Positions 1 to 7,361 of a stretch of DNA of 51,319 bases are shown here, in pieces (position 1 is the stretch's first letter; each line of letters begins with the position of its first letter). This stretch comes from a virus. Under the pieces are notes generated by a model. That model saw only the letters and a program-made list of their open reading frames with translations, made no database searches and was not told where the DNA came from. The stretch covers positions 1 to 51,319 of IMG/VR virus record IMGVR_UViG_3300042914_002164. One strand, given 5' to 3'. A program made the position numbers and the translations under genes.

Positions 1-7
1 TTGGCGC

Positions 8-28
8 GGTTGTGTGTCAACCACAACC
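8..28 (+). promoter_or_regulatory. Leader hairpin upstream of first gene
   Basis: GGTTGTG (8-14) pairs with CACAACC (22-28). The same left arm can pair instead with an earlier CAACC (18-22), so two exclusive hairpins are possible just before the ribosome binding site GAGGAG (34-39) of the first gene. No T-run follows, so this is not an obvious terminator. A role in translation control is inference only. Confidence 0.25.
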
Positions 29-45
29 CTGAAGAGGAGAAACTT

Positions 46-603
46 ATGGAGTTGTTCGAAGACATGTTCGACGAGAGCGTCGCTCTCAAGGACGTGCAGA
101 CCGACACGGCCAAGTCACTAAGCCAGCTGGTTCGAAAGCTGCGTCGTCTTGACGCAGAGATCGAAGAGGCCGAGGCGCATGTGAAGTCGCTCAACACCGA
201 GCGTCACAAGCTGTCGGTTGAGACCATCCCGGCCCTGATGGACGAGATGGGCCTGGAGCGCGTCGACGTTGACGGCGTGACGGTGCAGCGCAAGCTGATC
301 GTTCATGCGTCGATTCCCGTCGAGCGCAAGGAAGAAGCCTTCGACTGGCTGCGAAGCAACGGGCTGGATGACATCATCAAGAATGACGTCGTCTTGACCT
401 TTGGCAAGGGCGAGGACAACGTCGCTGGTGACGTCGTCGGTATGCTCGAGGCCAAGGGGTTCCACCCCTCGACCAAGACCCACATCCATTCCTCGACACT
501 GCGGGCATTCGTCAAGGAGCGCGTTGTGTCGGGCAAGCCCATCGACCTCGACATGTTCGGGGCGTTCGTTGCCAACGCAGCTGAGATCCGGAGGAAGGCA
601 TGA
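46..603 (+). CDS. Conserved phage protein with N-terminal coiled coil
   Basis: This 185-residue protein opens the replication operon. The frame is open from base 1, but GAGGAG at 34-39 lies 6 nt before the ATG at 46, which fixes the start. Residues of about 20-60 (RKLRRLDAEIEEAEAHVKSL) form a charged coiled coil. The rest is a mixed alpha/beta domain with motifs typical of a family common in phage replication regions (IPALMDEMG, AFDWLRSNG, DDIIKNDVV, TLRAFVKERV). I recognise the family pattern but know no function for it. Its place immediately before the candidate ssDNA-binding protein and primase suggests a replication or recombination role. Confidence 0.8.
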   Translation: MELFEDMFDESVALKDVQTDTAKSLSQLVRKLRRLDAEIEEAEAHVKSLNTERHKLSVETIPALMDEMGLERVDVDGVTVQRKLIVHASIPVERKEEAFDWLRSNGLDDIIKNDVVLTFGKGEDNVAGDVVGMLEAKGFHPSTKTHIHSSTLRAFVKERVVSGKPIDLDMFGAFVANAAEIRRKA

Positions 604-923
604 ATAGAGTAGCGGAAGCATTTTCTACGGCGATCTTCATGCGCCGTAACGCCAACGAAACGACGATTGATAGTCGCGCGGCCTTTGACGAGGTTTTCAG
701 TGATCTTTCGGCTGATGAACGCACATCGATTTGGTCGTCTGCATCGTCGGTTCTTCCGTATGACGGCGTTCATGCGGAAGATGCAACATGCACCTGCGGT
801 GGCCGCGGAAAGGGAAAACCTCTTCTGTACGAGGTGAACGCCAAACAGGCGCTGTTTGAGGCCATGGAACGAGACGGGGAGAAAGAACCCCGTGATGCTC
901 AGACTGAGGAGGATAGCAAGTGA
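600..923 (+). CDS. Small hypothetical protein
   Basis: This 107-residue protein starts at an ATG overlapping the previous stop (ATGA), with GGAGG at 590-594. It has a CTCGG motif near the middle and a very acidic C-terminus (EKEPRDAQTEEDSK). Only two cysteines are present, so a full zinc finger is unlikely. Both gene ends overlap neighbours by 4 nt, which argues for translational coupling in the replication operon. Function unknown. Confidence 0.7.
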   Translation: MNRVAEAFSTAIFMRRNANETTIDSRAAFDEVFSDLSADERTSIWSSASSVLPYDGVHAEDATCTCGGRGKGKPLLYEVNAKQALFEAMERDGEKEPRDAQTEEDSK

Positions 924-1714
924 GCACTGCAGTAGCCAAGAAAGAGAACACCGAGGTTTCGACCGAGGTGCTGGACGACATCTATCTCCTCGCAGGGGAC
1001 GGTGCCGCGTTTGACAGCTCCGAAATGCAGATCCCGTTCGTGCGGGTGCTGCAGGCGCTGTCGCCGCAACTCAACAAGAAGAAGTCTGAGTACATCGAGG
1101 GCGCTTCGCAGGGCGATCTGTTCAACACGGTGACGGGTCAGCACTGGTCTGGCGAGGACGGCATCGTCGTGGTGCCCTGCTACCAGACAACCAAGTACCT
1201 GATGTTCACGCCGCGCGAGCAGGGCGGTGGGTTCAAGGGTGAGATCTCTCCGACGGATCCGATGCTCCAGCGGACGAACCGTGTCGGGTCGAAGGAGATC
1301 CTGCCGACCGGCGATGAACTGGTGAAGTCTGACCAGCATTTCTGCCTGATCGTTGATCCTGACGGCGGCTTCCAACCTGCGGTTGTGGACATGAAGTCCA
1401 CGCAACTGAAGATCTCGCGTCGCTGGAAGACGCAGATCGCACTGCAGCGGATCAAGAACCCGAAGAACGGGCAGATGGTCACGCCTGCGGTCTACGCGAC
1501 CATGTGGAAACTGACCACGACCGAGGAGTCCAATGACCAAGGTTCGTGGAACAACTACGCAGTAGAGAAGGTCGGTCTGGTCAACGACCGTTCGCTGCTG
1601 CTTGAGGCGAAGGCGTTTCGCGAGTCCGTGATGGCTGGCGATGTGAAGGCTGCTCCGGAGGAGTCCATCGGTGGTGGGGCTCATGCGGAAGACCGGGGAG
1701 ACATCCCGTTTTGA
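920..1714 (+). CDS. Candidate phage ssDNA-binding protein (DIPF tip)
   Basis: This 264-residue protein starts at GTG, with GAGGAGG at 906-912 seven nt upstream. The core (IPFVRVLQALSPQLNKKK, EGASQGDLFNTVTGQHW, GIVVVPC) belongs to a phage family usually annotated as unknown. The C-terminus is a disordered acidic tail ending EDRGDIPF, almost the DDDIPF tip with which bacterial SSB recruits its partners. The tip, its length and its position before primase, helicase and polymerase all support an SSB-like role. The fold itself was not tested here. RecT-type annealing proteins are an alternative, but I see no annealase signature. Confidence 0.7.
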   Translation: MSTAVAKKENTEVSTEVLDDIYLLAGDGAAFDSSEMQIPFVRVLQALSPQLNKKKSEYIEGASQGDLFNTVTGQHWSGEDGIVVVPCYQTTKYLMFTPREQGGGFKGEISPTDPMLQRTNRVGSKEILPTGDELVKSDQHFCLIVDPDGGFQPAVVDMKSTQLKISRRWKTQIALQRIKNPKNGQMVTPAVYATMWKLTTTEESNDQGSWNNYAVEKVGLVNDRSLLLEAKAFRESVMAGDVKAAPEESIGGGAHAEDRGDIPF

Positions 1715-1768
1715 GCAGCATGGCGCGGGGTGCAGTAACCCCGCGCCTTCTTCACTTTGGAGCCAAGC

Positions 1769-3301
1769 ATGTCCGATGCGAAGAGGATGTTGGCCGCGTT
1801 CGAGGGATCGAGCGACGGCCACGGGAAAACAATCGTCGGCCGCGTCACGCGCAGCGGCAAGACCGAGGCACAAAGCCGCGTGGTCCGAGAACCGCTGACC
1901 GAGGAGTTGGTTCAGTCGCACCTTGACGGAAAGGCGGGCATTGGCTCGATTCCGATCAACCGGGAGAACAAGTGCAAGTTTGGCGCGCTGGACATCGACA
2001 GCTACGATCTGGACTTGGCCGGGTTGGCCAAGCAGGTTGCCGCGCTGAAGCTGCCGCTATTCGTGTGTCGCTCGAAGTCTGGTGGAGGGCACCTGTTCCT
2101 GTTCTTGAAGGACTGGGAGCCTGCTGGTCTGATCCGAGAGTACCTTGCCGAGATGTCCGTGGTCTTGGGCTACTCGGGCTGCGAGATCTTTCCGAAGCAG
2201 GACAAGATCCTGTCCGAGCGCGGCGATGTCGGAAACTTCATCAACATGCCGTACTTCAACGCCGAGATGACGACCCGGTATTGCCTCGACCACAACGGCG
2301 AGGCGATGACGCTGGAACAATTTCTATCGGCAGTGGAGAGGGGCAAGACGAGCGCGCATGAGTTGAACGCTCTCAACTTCGCGGGTGAGCGCAAGTTCTT
2401 CACGGACGGCCCGTACTGCCTCGAGGTGATCGCAAGCAAAGGTCCGATAACCGAGAACCGCAACACGACGCTCTTCAACATTGGCCGGTACTGCCAGAAG
2501 AAGTGGCGTGACGACTGGAAGCGCCACATGGAGGAATACAACCGGATGTTGTGTTCGCCTCCGTTGGACGCCAGTGAGGTTGTAGACCTCCAGACGTCCC
2601 TGTCGAAGAAGGACTACGGGTTTCAGTGCAACCAGTGCCCATTGAAAGACCACTGCGACAAGAACATCTGCCGCACTCGGCCGTTTGGGGTTGGCGGAGA
2701 GGTGGAGGACGCAGCCCATCTTGGTGGTCTGACAATCCTTCTGTCTGAGCCTCGGCTCTACTTCATGGATGTGGACGGGAACCGCGTTCAGTTATCGACG
2801 GAGCAACTGCAGAACCCGTCGCTGTGGCAGCGGGCGTGCATGGAGCAGATGCAGCGGATGCCGCCAACACCGAAGCCCTCGCAATGGCAGCGACTGGTCA
2901 ACGAGTTGATGAAGAACTCCACGCAACTTGAGGTAGCCGAGGAGCTGACGATCAGCGGCCAGTTCAAGGAGCACCTGAAGGACTACTGCACGAGCCGCAT
3001 ACGAGCCATGGTCCCGGAAGAGTTGGACATGGGCAAGCCTTACACGGACAACGGCGTGACCAAGTTCACGATGGCTGGCCTTGGTCAGTTCCTCAAGAAC
3101 AAGGGCTTCACGCACTACACGCGGGCCCAGATCCAAGAGCAGATCAAGAGGATCAACGGCAGCGATCACTGCTCTGGCCACCAGAGTGTGAAGAAGGAGA
3201 ACGGCAAGTTCACCACGATCAGGGTGTGGTGGGTGCCTGCCTTTGACGAAAGCGAAATCGAATTACCGAGGATGGAGGTATCGAACGATGTGCCCTTCTA
3301 G
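1769..3301 (+). CDS. Archaeo-eukaryotic-type (AEP) DNA primase with Cys cluster
   Basis: This 510-residue protein probably makes primers for the phage polymerase. The ATG at 1769 is preferred over an upstream TTG at 1757 because GGAG (1759-1762) sits 6 nt before it. AEP motifs are visible: I, ALDIDSYD (metal-binding Asp75 and Asp77); II, RSKSGGGHLFLF (residues 101-112); III, GNFINMPYF (155-163). A four-cysteine cluster follows (Cys287, 290, 296, 301), suited to zinc or Fe-S as in primase large-subunit or PriCT-like regions. No helicase motifs occur, so unwinding probably falls to the SF1 helicase two genes downstream. The last residues, SNDVPF, mimic an SSB tip. It resembles the primase domain of TOTE-type elements. 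Confidence 0.8.
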   Translation: MSDAKRMLAAFEGSSDGHGKTIVGRVTRSGKTEAQSRVVREPLTEELVQSHLDGKAGIGSIPINRENKCKFGALDIDSYDLDLAGLAKQVAALKLPLFVCRSKSGGGHLFLFLKDWEPAGLIREYLAEMSVVLGYSGCEIFPKQDKILSERGDVGNFINMPYFNAEMTTRYCLDHNGEAMTLEQFLSAVERGKTSAHELNALNFAGERKFFTDGPYCLEVIASKGPITENRNTTLFNIGRYCQKKWRDDWKRHMEEYNRMLCSPPLDASEVVDLQTSLSKKDYGFQCNQCPLKDHCDKNICRTRPFGVGGEVEDAAHLGGLTILLSEPRLYFMDVDGNRVQLSTEQLQNPSLWQRACMEQMQRMPPTPKPSQWQRLVNELMKNSTQLEVAEELTISGQFKEHLKDYCTSRIRAMVPEELDMGKPYTDNGVTKFTMAGLGQFLKNKGFTHYTRAQIQEQIKRINGSDHCSGHQSVKKENGKFTTIRVWWVPAFDESEIELPRMEVSNDVPF

Positions 3302-3503
3302 GCCGAAACTGCTGAAGATCGCCGAGGTCTGCGAGTGGGTCTGTGTCTCCAAGTCCACAATCTACAAGTGGGTGCAGGAGGGCAGTTTCCCCAAGCCGCT
3401 GATCCTTGGCGGGGACGAGTCGAAGACCAGCGCCAGCCGCTGGCTCGAGGACGAGGTTGAGAACTGGCTGCGAAACCGCCCGCGGGGACGACCAGATGTC
3501 TAA
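3288..3503 (+). CDS. AlpA/excisionase-like HTH DNA-binding protein
   Basis: This 71-residue protein has the winged-HTH pattern of AlpA/MerR-type small regulators: an IAEVCEWVCVSKSTIYKWVQ helix-turn-helix, then FPKPLIL and a terminal WLEDEVENWL helix. The start at 3288 follows GGAGG (3274-3278) and overlaps the primase end by 14 nt; its own end overlaps the helicase by 8 nt. The family includes excisionases, but no integrase is in the window. It may instead act as a transcription regulator or an origin-binding adaptor for its replication neighbours. Confidence 0.8.
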   Translation: MCPSRPKLLKIAEVCEWVCVSKSTIYKWVQEGSFPKPLILGGDESKTSASRWLEDEVENWLRNRPRGRPDV

Positions 3504-5022
3504 GCGTCTGACGATCTTTGGTCCGCCAGGGTGCGGCAAGACGCACCGCATGATCGCGGAGATGGAGCGCGCGTTGGCGGAAGGCGTGCGGCCATGGGAG
3601 ATCTGCTTCGTGTCGTTCACTCGCAAGGGCGTATACGAGGCGCTCGAGCGAGCTTGCGCGAAGTTCGGTTTGCTGCCGAAGGACTTCCCCTACGTCAAGA
3701 CCATGCACGCATTGGCGTTCCATGCGCTTGGCATGCGGCGTACCGACATGATGTCTGCTGCGGACTATGCCATTGTCGGCAACAAGCTGGGCGTCGCTCT
3801 CAACGGCATGGAGGCTATCTCTCCAGACGAGGGTGTGTTGCTCCCGTCCGTGGGCGGCAACGGCATCTACTACCTGCGGATCATCGACAAGGCTCGGTAC
3901 CGGACTGTGTCCTTGGAGAGCGAGTACAACCGCGAGAGGAACTACAGCCTGAGTTTCCCGAAGCTGCGCCAGATCGAGCAATCGCTCAAGATCTACAAGT
4001 CCACGTTTGGCAAGATGGACTTCGTTGACCTGATTGACCTCTATCCGCGCAACGTGGACATTCCGAACTTCAAGCTGTTCATCGTTGACGAGGCGCAGGA
4101 CCTGACACCGCTGCAGTGGGAAATGGCCGAAGCCATCGCGGACAGATCAGAACGGGTGATCTACGCTGGCGATGACGATCAGGCGATCCACGCGTGGACG
4201 GGGGTCGAGGTCCAACGGTTCATGTACGCATCCAGCACGTTTGAGGTCCTGTCGCAGTCGTACCGAGTTCCGAGGGCCGTGTACGAAGTCGCGAACAGGA
4301 TCGTCAACCGGATCCGGAGCCGTGTGCCGAAGGAGTACTACCCTACGGACGAGGAGGGGTCCTACACGCATCACATGACCATCGACACGATCCCGTTTGA
4401 ACGCGGATCTTGGACGGTGATGGCCCGGACGAACAGCGCGTTGACGATGTTCCGGGACTGGTTTGAGTCTTCGGGATACCTCTACAGCGTCAAGGGGAAC
4501 CAGTCTCTGCGTGTCAAGTTGGCCGAGGCGATCAAGTCTTGGCGTACCCTTCAGGAAAACGGATCGCTCGACGTTTCGTCCATCAAGAATCTGTATGAGA
4601 ACCTGCCAAAGCAGGGGCCTGCTGCGGCGCTGCGCCGGGGGTCTGGTGTGCTTCTGGATGCGGCTGACCCAATGGGTCAGTACACCTACGATGATCTGGC
4701 GCGCGAGTACGGTCTCTTGGCTCCCAAGCACCAAGATGCGCTGTCCGTGATCAAGATGACGGACGACGAGCGTCTTTACATCGCTGCTCTGGAGCGTCGT
4801 GGGGAGAACATCTTTGCCGAGCCGCGCATCAAACTATCGACGATGCACTCGATGAAAGGGGGTGAAGACGACAACTGCGTCGTGTATCTTGGAACCACGC
4901 AGGCATGCGCCAACAGCCCCGATCAGGATGACGAACACCGCGTCTTCTATGTTGGCGTGACGCGTACCCGCAAAAACCTCCACATCTTGGACACAGACCG
5001 CAAGTATAGGTACGACATATGA
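3496..5022 (+). CDS. Superfamily 1 (UvrD/Rep-like) DNA helicase
   Basis: This 508-residue ATP-dependent helicase carries the full SF1A motif series: Walker A GPPGCGKT (9-16), Ia VSFTRKG, II VDEAQD (Asp198-Glu199), III YAGDDDQAIHAWTG (about 223-236), IV LSQSYRVP, V LSTMHSMKGGEDD and VI FYVGVTRTRKN. It is shorter than UvrD (about 720 residues), with reduced 1B/2B insertions, as in many phage helicases. It probably acts as the replicative or recombination helicase next to primase and polymerase. The ATG at 3496 is chosen because the open frame upstream lies inside the HTH gene and looks like a shadow. The end overlaps the next gene by ATGA. Confidence 0.93.
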   Translation: MSKRLTIFGPPGCGKTHRMIAEMERALAEGVRPWEICFVSFTRKGVYEALERACAKFGLLPKDFPYVKTMHALAFHALGMRRTDMMSAADYAIVGNKLGVALNGMEAISPDEGVLLPSVGGNGIYYLRIIDKARYRTVSLESEYNRERNYSLSFPKLRQIEQSLKIYKSTFGKMDFVDLIDLYPRNVDIPNFKLFIVDEAQDLTPLQWEMAEAIADRSERVIYAGDDDQAIHAWTGVEVQRFMYASSTFEVLSQSYRVPRAVYEVANRIVNRIRSRVPKEYYPTDEEGSYTHHMTIDTIPFERGSWTVMARTNSALTMFRDWFESSGYLYSVKGNQSLRVKLAEAIKSWRTLQENGSLDVSSIKNLYENLPKQGPAAALRRGSGVLLDAADPMGQYTYDDLAREYGLLAPKHQDALSVIKMTDDERLYIAALERRGENIFAEPRIKLSTMHSMKGGEDDNCVVYLGTTQACANSPDQDDEHRVFYVGVTRTRKNLHILDTDRKYRYDI

Positions 5023-5288
5023 AACGGGCAGAAATTCTCGACACCGCGAAGCAGTACGTCACAAAGGACCGAGCTGCCGATCATGGCAACATGGAAGACA
5101 ACTTCCGCACCATTGCCGAGTACTGGACCATCTACCTTGGCATTGAGGTACACCCCGCTGATGTTGCCGTGATGATGACGCTGCTCAAGGTTGCGCGCAT
5201 CAGCAGCAACCCCAAGCATGTAGACAACTGGGTGGACGGCTGTGGCTATTTGGCCTGCGGAGGGGAGATCATGGATGCGGCAACCTGA
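5019..5288 (+). CDS. DUF6378-type (MazG-like) phage protein
   Basis: This 89-residue protein has the pattern AEILDTAKQYVTKDRAADHG, MEDNFRTIAEYWTIYLG, DVAVMMTLLKVAR. It matches a small helical phage family I remember as DUF6378, related in appearance to MazG-type nucleotide pyrophosphohydrolases (family number from memory). The conserved acidic and His residues could bind metal, so a nucleotide-pool role beside the polymerase is plausible but unproven. It starts at an ATGA overlap with the helicase and overlaps the polymerase start by 14 nt. Confidence 0.75.
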   Translation: MKRAEILDTAKQYVTKDRAADHGNMEDNFRTIAEYWTIYLGIEVHPADVAVMMTLLKVARISSNPKHVDNWVDGCGYLACGGEIMDAAT

Positions 5289-7146
5289 TCTCTTCGAGGA
5301 CGTCGAGGTCGACTGGTTCATGCCGTCCGAGTACCCGGATCTGACCGGGTACAAGCAGATCGCCGTGGACCTTGAGACCTACGACCCGAACCTGACCACT
5401 CTTGGTCCTGGGTGGGCGCGCAACGACGGCTACATTGTCGGGGTGGCTGTAGCCGCAGGCGACTACTACGGCTACTTCCCCATGCGCCACCAGAATGGCC
5501 ACAACCTCGACCCCAAGATGACCATGCGGTGGCTGCAGAAGCAGATGGCCACGCCGCACATCGACAAGATCATGCACAACGCCACCTACGACGCCGGGTG
5601 GCTGCGAGCTGAGGGGGTCAACATCGAGGGCCGGATCATCGACACGATGATCACAGGCGCCATCGTCGACGAGAACCGCTGGTCCTACAGCCTCAACAAC
5701 CTCGGCAAGGACTACGTCGACATGCGCAAGGACGAGAGGCTCCTGCGCGCTGCGGCGAAGGAGTGGGGGTTCGATCCCAAGAGCGAGATGTGGCGCCTGC
5801 CGCCAAAGTACGTCGGCGGCTACGCAGAGCAGGATGCCGTCCTGACGCTGAAACTATGGGAGCGCCTGCGCATCGAACTCGATCAGCAGGACCTCTGGAA
5901 CATCTGGAACCTCGAGACCAGCCTCATCCCGCTCATGGTTGAGATGCGGGCGCGCGGTGTCCGTGTCGATCTGGACGGGGCAGAGCGGGCGCAGGCGGCG
6001 TTGCGTCAAAGGACCAAGTACCTACGTGAGATGATAAAGGACAAGAGCGGCGTGGACATCGATCCTTGGGCCAGCGCCTCTGTGGCCAAGATGTTCGATG
6101 CCCTCAACCTCGAGTATCCCAAGACCGACAAGGGCGCTCCGTCTTTCACGAAGCAGTATCTGAACGCGCACCCGCACCCGCTGTGCCGCGCGTTGGTGAA
6201 GTTGCGGGAGTTCGACAAGGCGGACGGGACCTTCATCGAGACGATCATGCGCCACGAGCATAAGGGACGCATCCACACCGAGTTCCACCAGCTGCGCAGC
6301 GACGACGGTGGCACGGTGACTGGTCGGTTCTCGTCCTCATCGCCAAACCTCCAGCAGATCCCGGCCCGTGACCCGGAGATCAAGGCCCTGATCCGAGGGC
6401 TGTTCCTCCCGGAAGAAGGATGCCGGTGGGGGTCTTACGACTACTCGTCCCAAGAACCTCGGCTCTTGGTCCATTGGGCTGCGAGCCTGCCTGATGGGAT
6501 GAAGCACTCGATGGTGGATGACATCGTCAGGCGCTATCATACCGAAGATGTCGATCTTCACCAAATGGTGGCCGATCTGGCAGGCATCAGCCGCAAGCAG
6601 GCCAAGGTTGTGAACCTCGGCATCATGTACGGCATGGGCAAGGCAAAACTGGCCAACCAACTGGGCATTTCGACGGAGGAGGCGGAGACGCTCCTTGCCA
6701 CGCACCACGAGCGCGTCCCCTTCGTGAAGGGCCTGGCCGAGGTGGCGTCACAGCAGGCCGAGAAGTACGGGTCGATTCGCACGCTTCTCGGCCGCAAATG
6801 CCGGTTCCACCTGTGGGAGCCGAAGTTCGGTTACAACAAGCCGCTGCCTCTGGAGGAAGCCCGCAAGGAGTATGGTTTGGCGCTACGTCGGGCGTTCACC
6901 TACAAGGCGCTCAACAAGCTGATCCAAGGTTCAGCGGCCGACCAGAACAAGCAGGCTATGGCAGATTGTCACAGGGAGGGCCTAGTTCCGATGCTCACGG
7001 TCCACGATGAGCTTTGTTTTTCAGTGGAAAGTGGCGTGCAGTCGGAACGGATCACGGACATCATGGAGAATGGACTTGGGCACGTCCTCAAGGTACCATC
7101 CAAGGTAGACGTGGCACTTACGAGCAACTGGGGAGAAGTCGATTGA
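5275..7146 (+). CDS. polA: Family A DNA polymerase with 3'-5' exonuclease
   Basis: This 623-residue replicative polymerase begins at the ATG at 5275 after GGAGGGGAG (5259-5267). The N-terminal DnaQ-like proofreading domain has Exo I AVDLETYDP (Asp32, Glu34), Exo II HNATYDAGWL (Asp106) and Exo III YAEQD (Tyr183, Asp187), all intact. The polymerase domain has motif A YDYSSQEPR (Asp388), the O-helix RKQAKVVNLGIMYG (Arg440, Lys444, Tyr452) and motif C VHDE (577-579). There is no 5' nuclease domain, as expected for phage enzymes. The residue equivalent to E. coli Phe762 is Leu448, a variant noted in uncultured aquatic phages. Confidence 0.96.
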   Translation: MRQPDLFEDVEVDWFMPSEYPDLTGYKQIAVDLETYDPNLTTLGPGWARNDGYIVGVAVAAGDYYGYFPMRHQNGHNLDPKMTMRWLQKQMATPHIDKIMHNATYDAGWLRAEGVNIEGRIIDTMITGAIVDENRWSYSLNNLGKDYVDMRKDERLLRAAAKEWGFDPKSEMWRLPPKYVGGYAEQDAVLTLKLWERLRIELDQQDLWNIWNLETSLIPLMVEMRARGVRVDLDGAERAQAALRQRTKYLREMIKDKSGVDIDPWASASVAKMFDALNLEYPKTDKGAPSFTKQYLNAHPHPLCRALVKLREFDKADGTFIETIMRHEHKGRIHTEFHQLRSDDGGTVTGRFSSSSPNLQQIPARDPEIKALIRGLFLPEEGCRWGSYDYSSQEPRLLVHWAASLPDGMKHSMVDDIVRRYHTEDVDLHQMVADLAGISRKQAKVVNLGIMYGMGKAKLANQLGISTEEAETLLATHHERVPFVKGLAEVASQQAEKYGSIRTLLGRKCRFHLWEPKFGYNKPLPLEEARKEYGLALRRAFTYKALNKLIQGSAADQNKQAMADCHREGLVPMLTVHDELCFSVESGVQSERITDIMENGLGHVLKVPSKVDVALTSNWGEVD

Positions 7147-7361
7147 AGCAGGAGTTCAAATCGCTGGGGATCAAGGACATGCACCCCATGCAGATCGAGG
7201 CCCTCATCAACTTCATCGGCCTTGCGCTGGACATGGCGTCCCAGTTTGAAGGCGACGAGGCCCTTGAACTGGTCGAGGAAGAGGCAGACAACCTCATCCG
7301 CCTGCTTGGCGGCAACGGCGTCAAGGTTCAACTCAAGGTGGAACTCGATCAGGGAGACTGA
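7143..7361 (+). CDS. Small acidic hypothetical protein, last of replication operon
   Basis: This 72-residue protein starts at a TTG that overlaps the polymerase stop, with GGGGAG (7130-7135) 7 nt upstream. It is rich in Glu and Leu (FEGDEALELVEEEADNLIRL), probably helical. Function unknown. Its 3' end overlaps the end of the convergent 1021-residue virion gene by 13 nt, so rightward and leftward transcription meet here. An ATG start at about 7179 is a less likely alternative. Confidence 0.6.
   Translation: MKQEFKSLGIKDMHPMQIEALINFIGLALDMASQFEGDEALELVEEEADNLIRLLGGNGVKVQLKVELDQGD

Noticed and set aside
1-45. TTG start at base 1 for the first gene
   Set aside because: The frame is open to the window edge, but GAGGAG at 34-39 clearly serves the ATG at 46.
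3288-3503. Evidence of lysogeny from an excisionase-like HTH
   Set aside because: No integrase, repressor or attachment site was found; AlpA-like proteins also serve as regulators.
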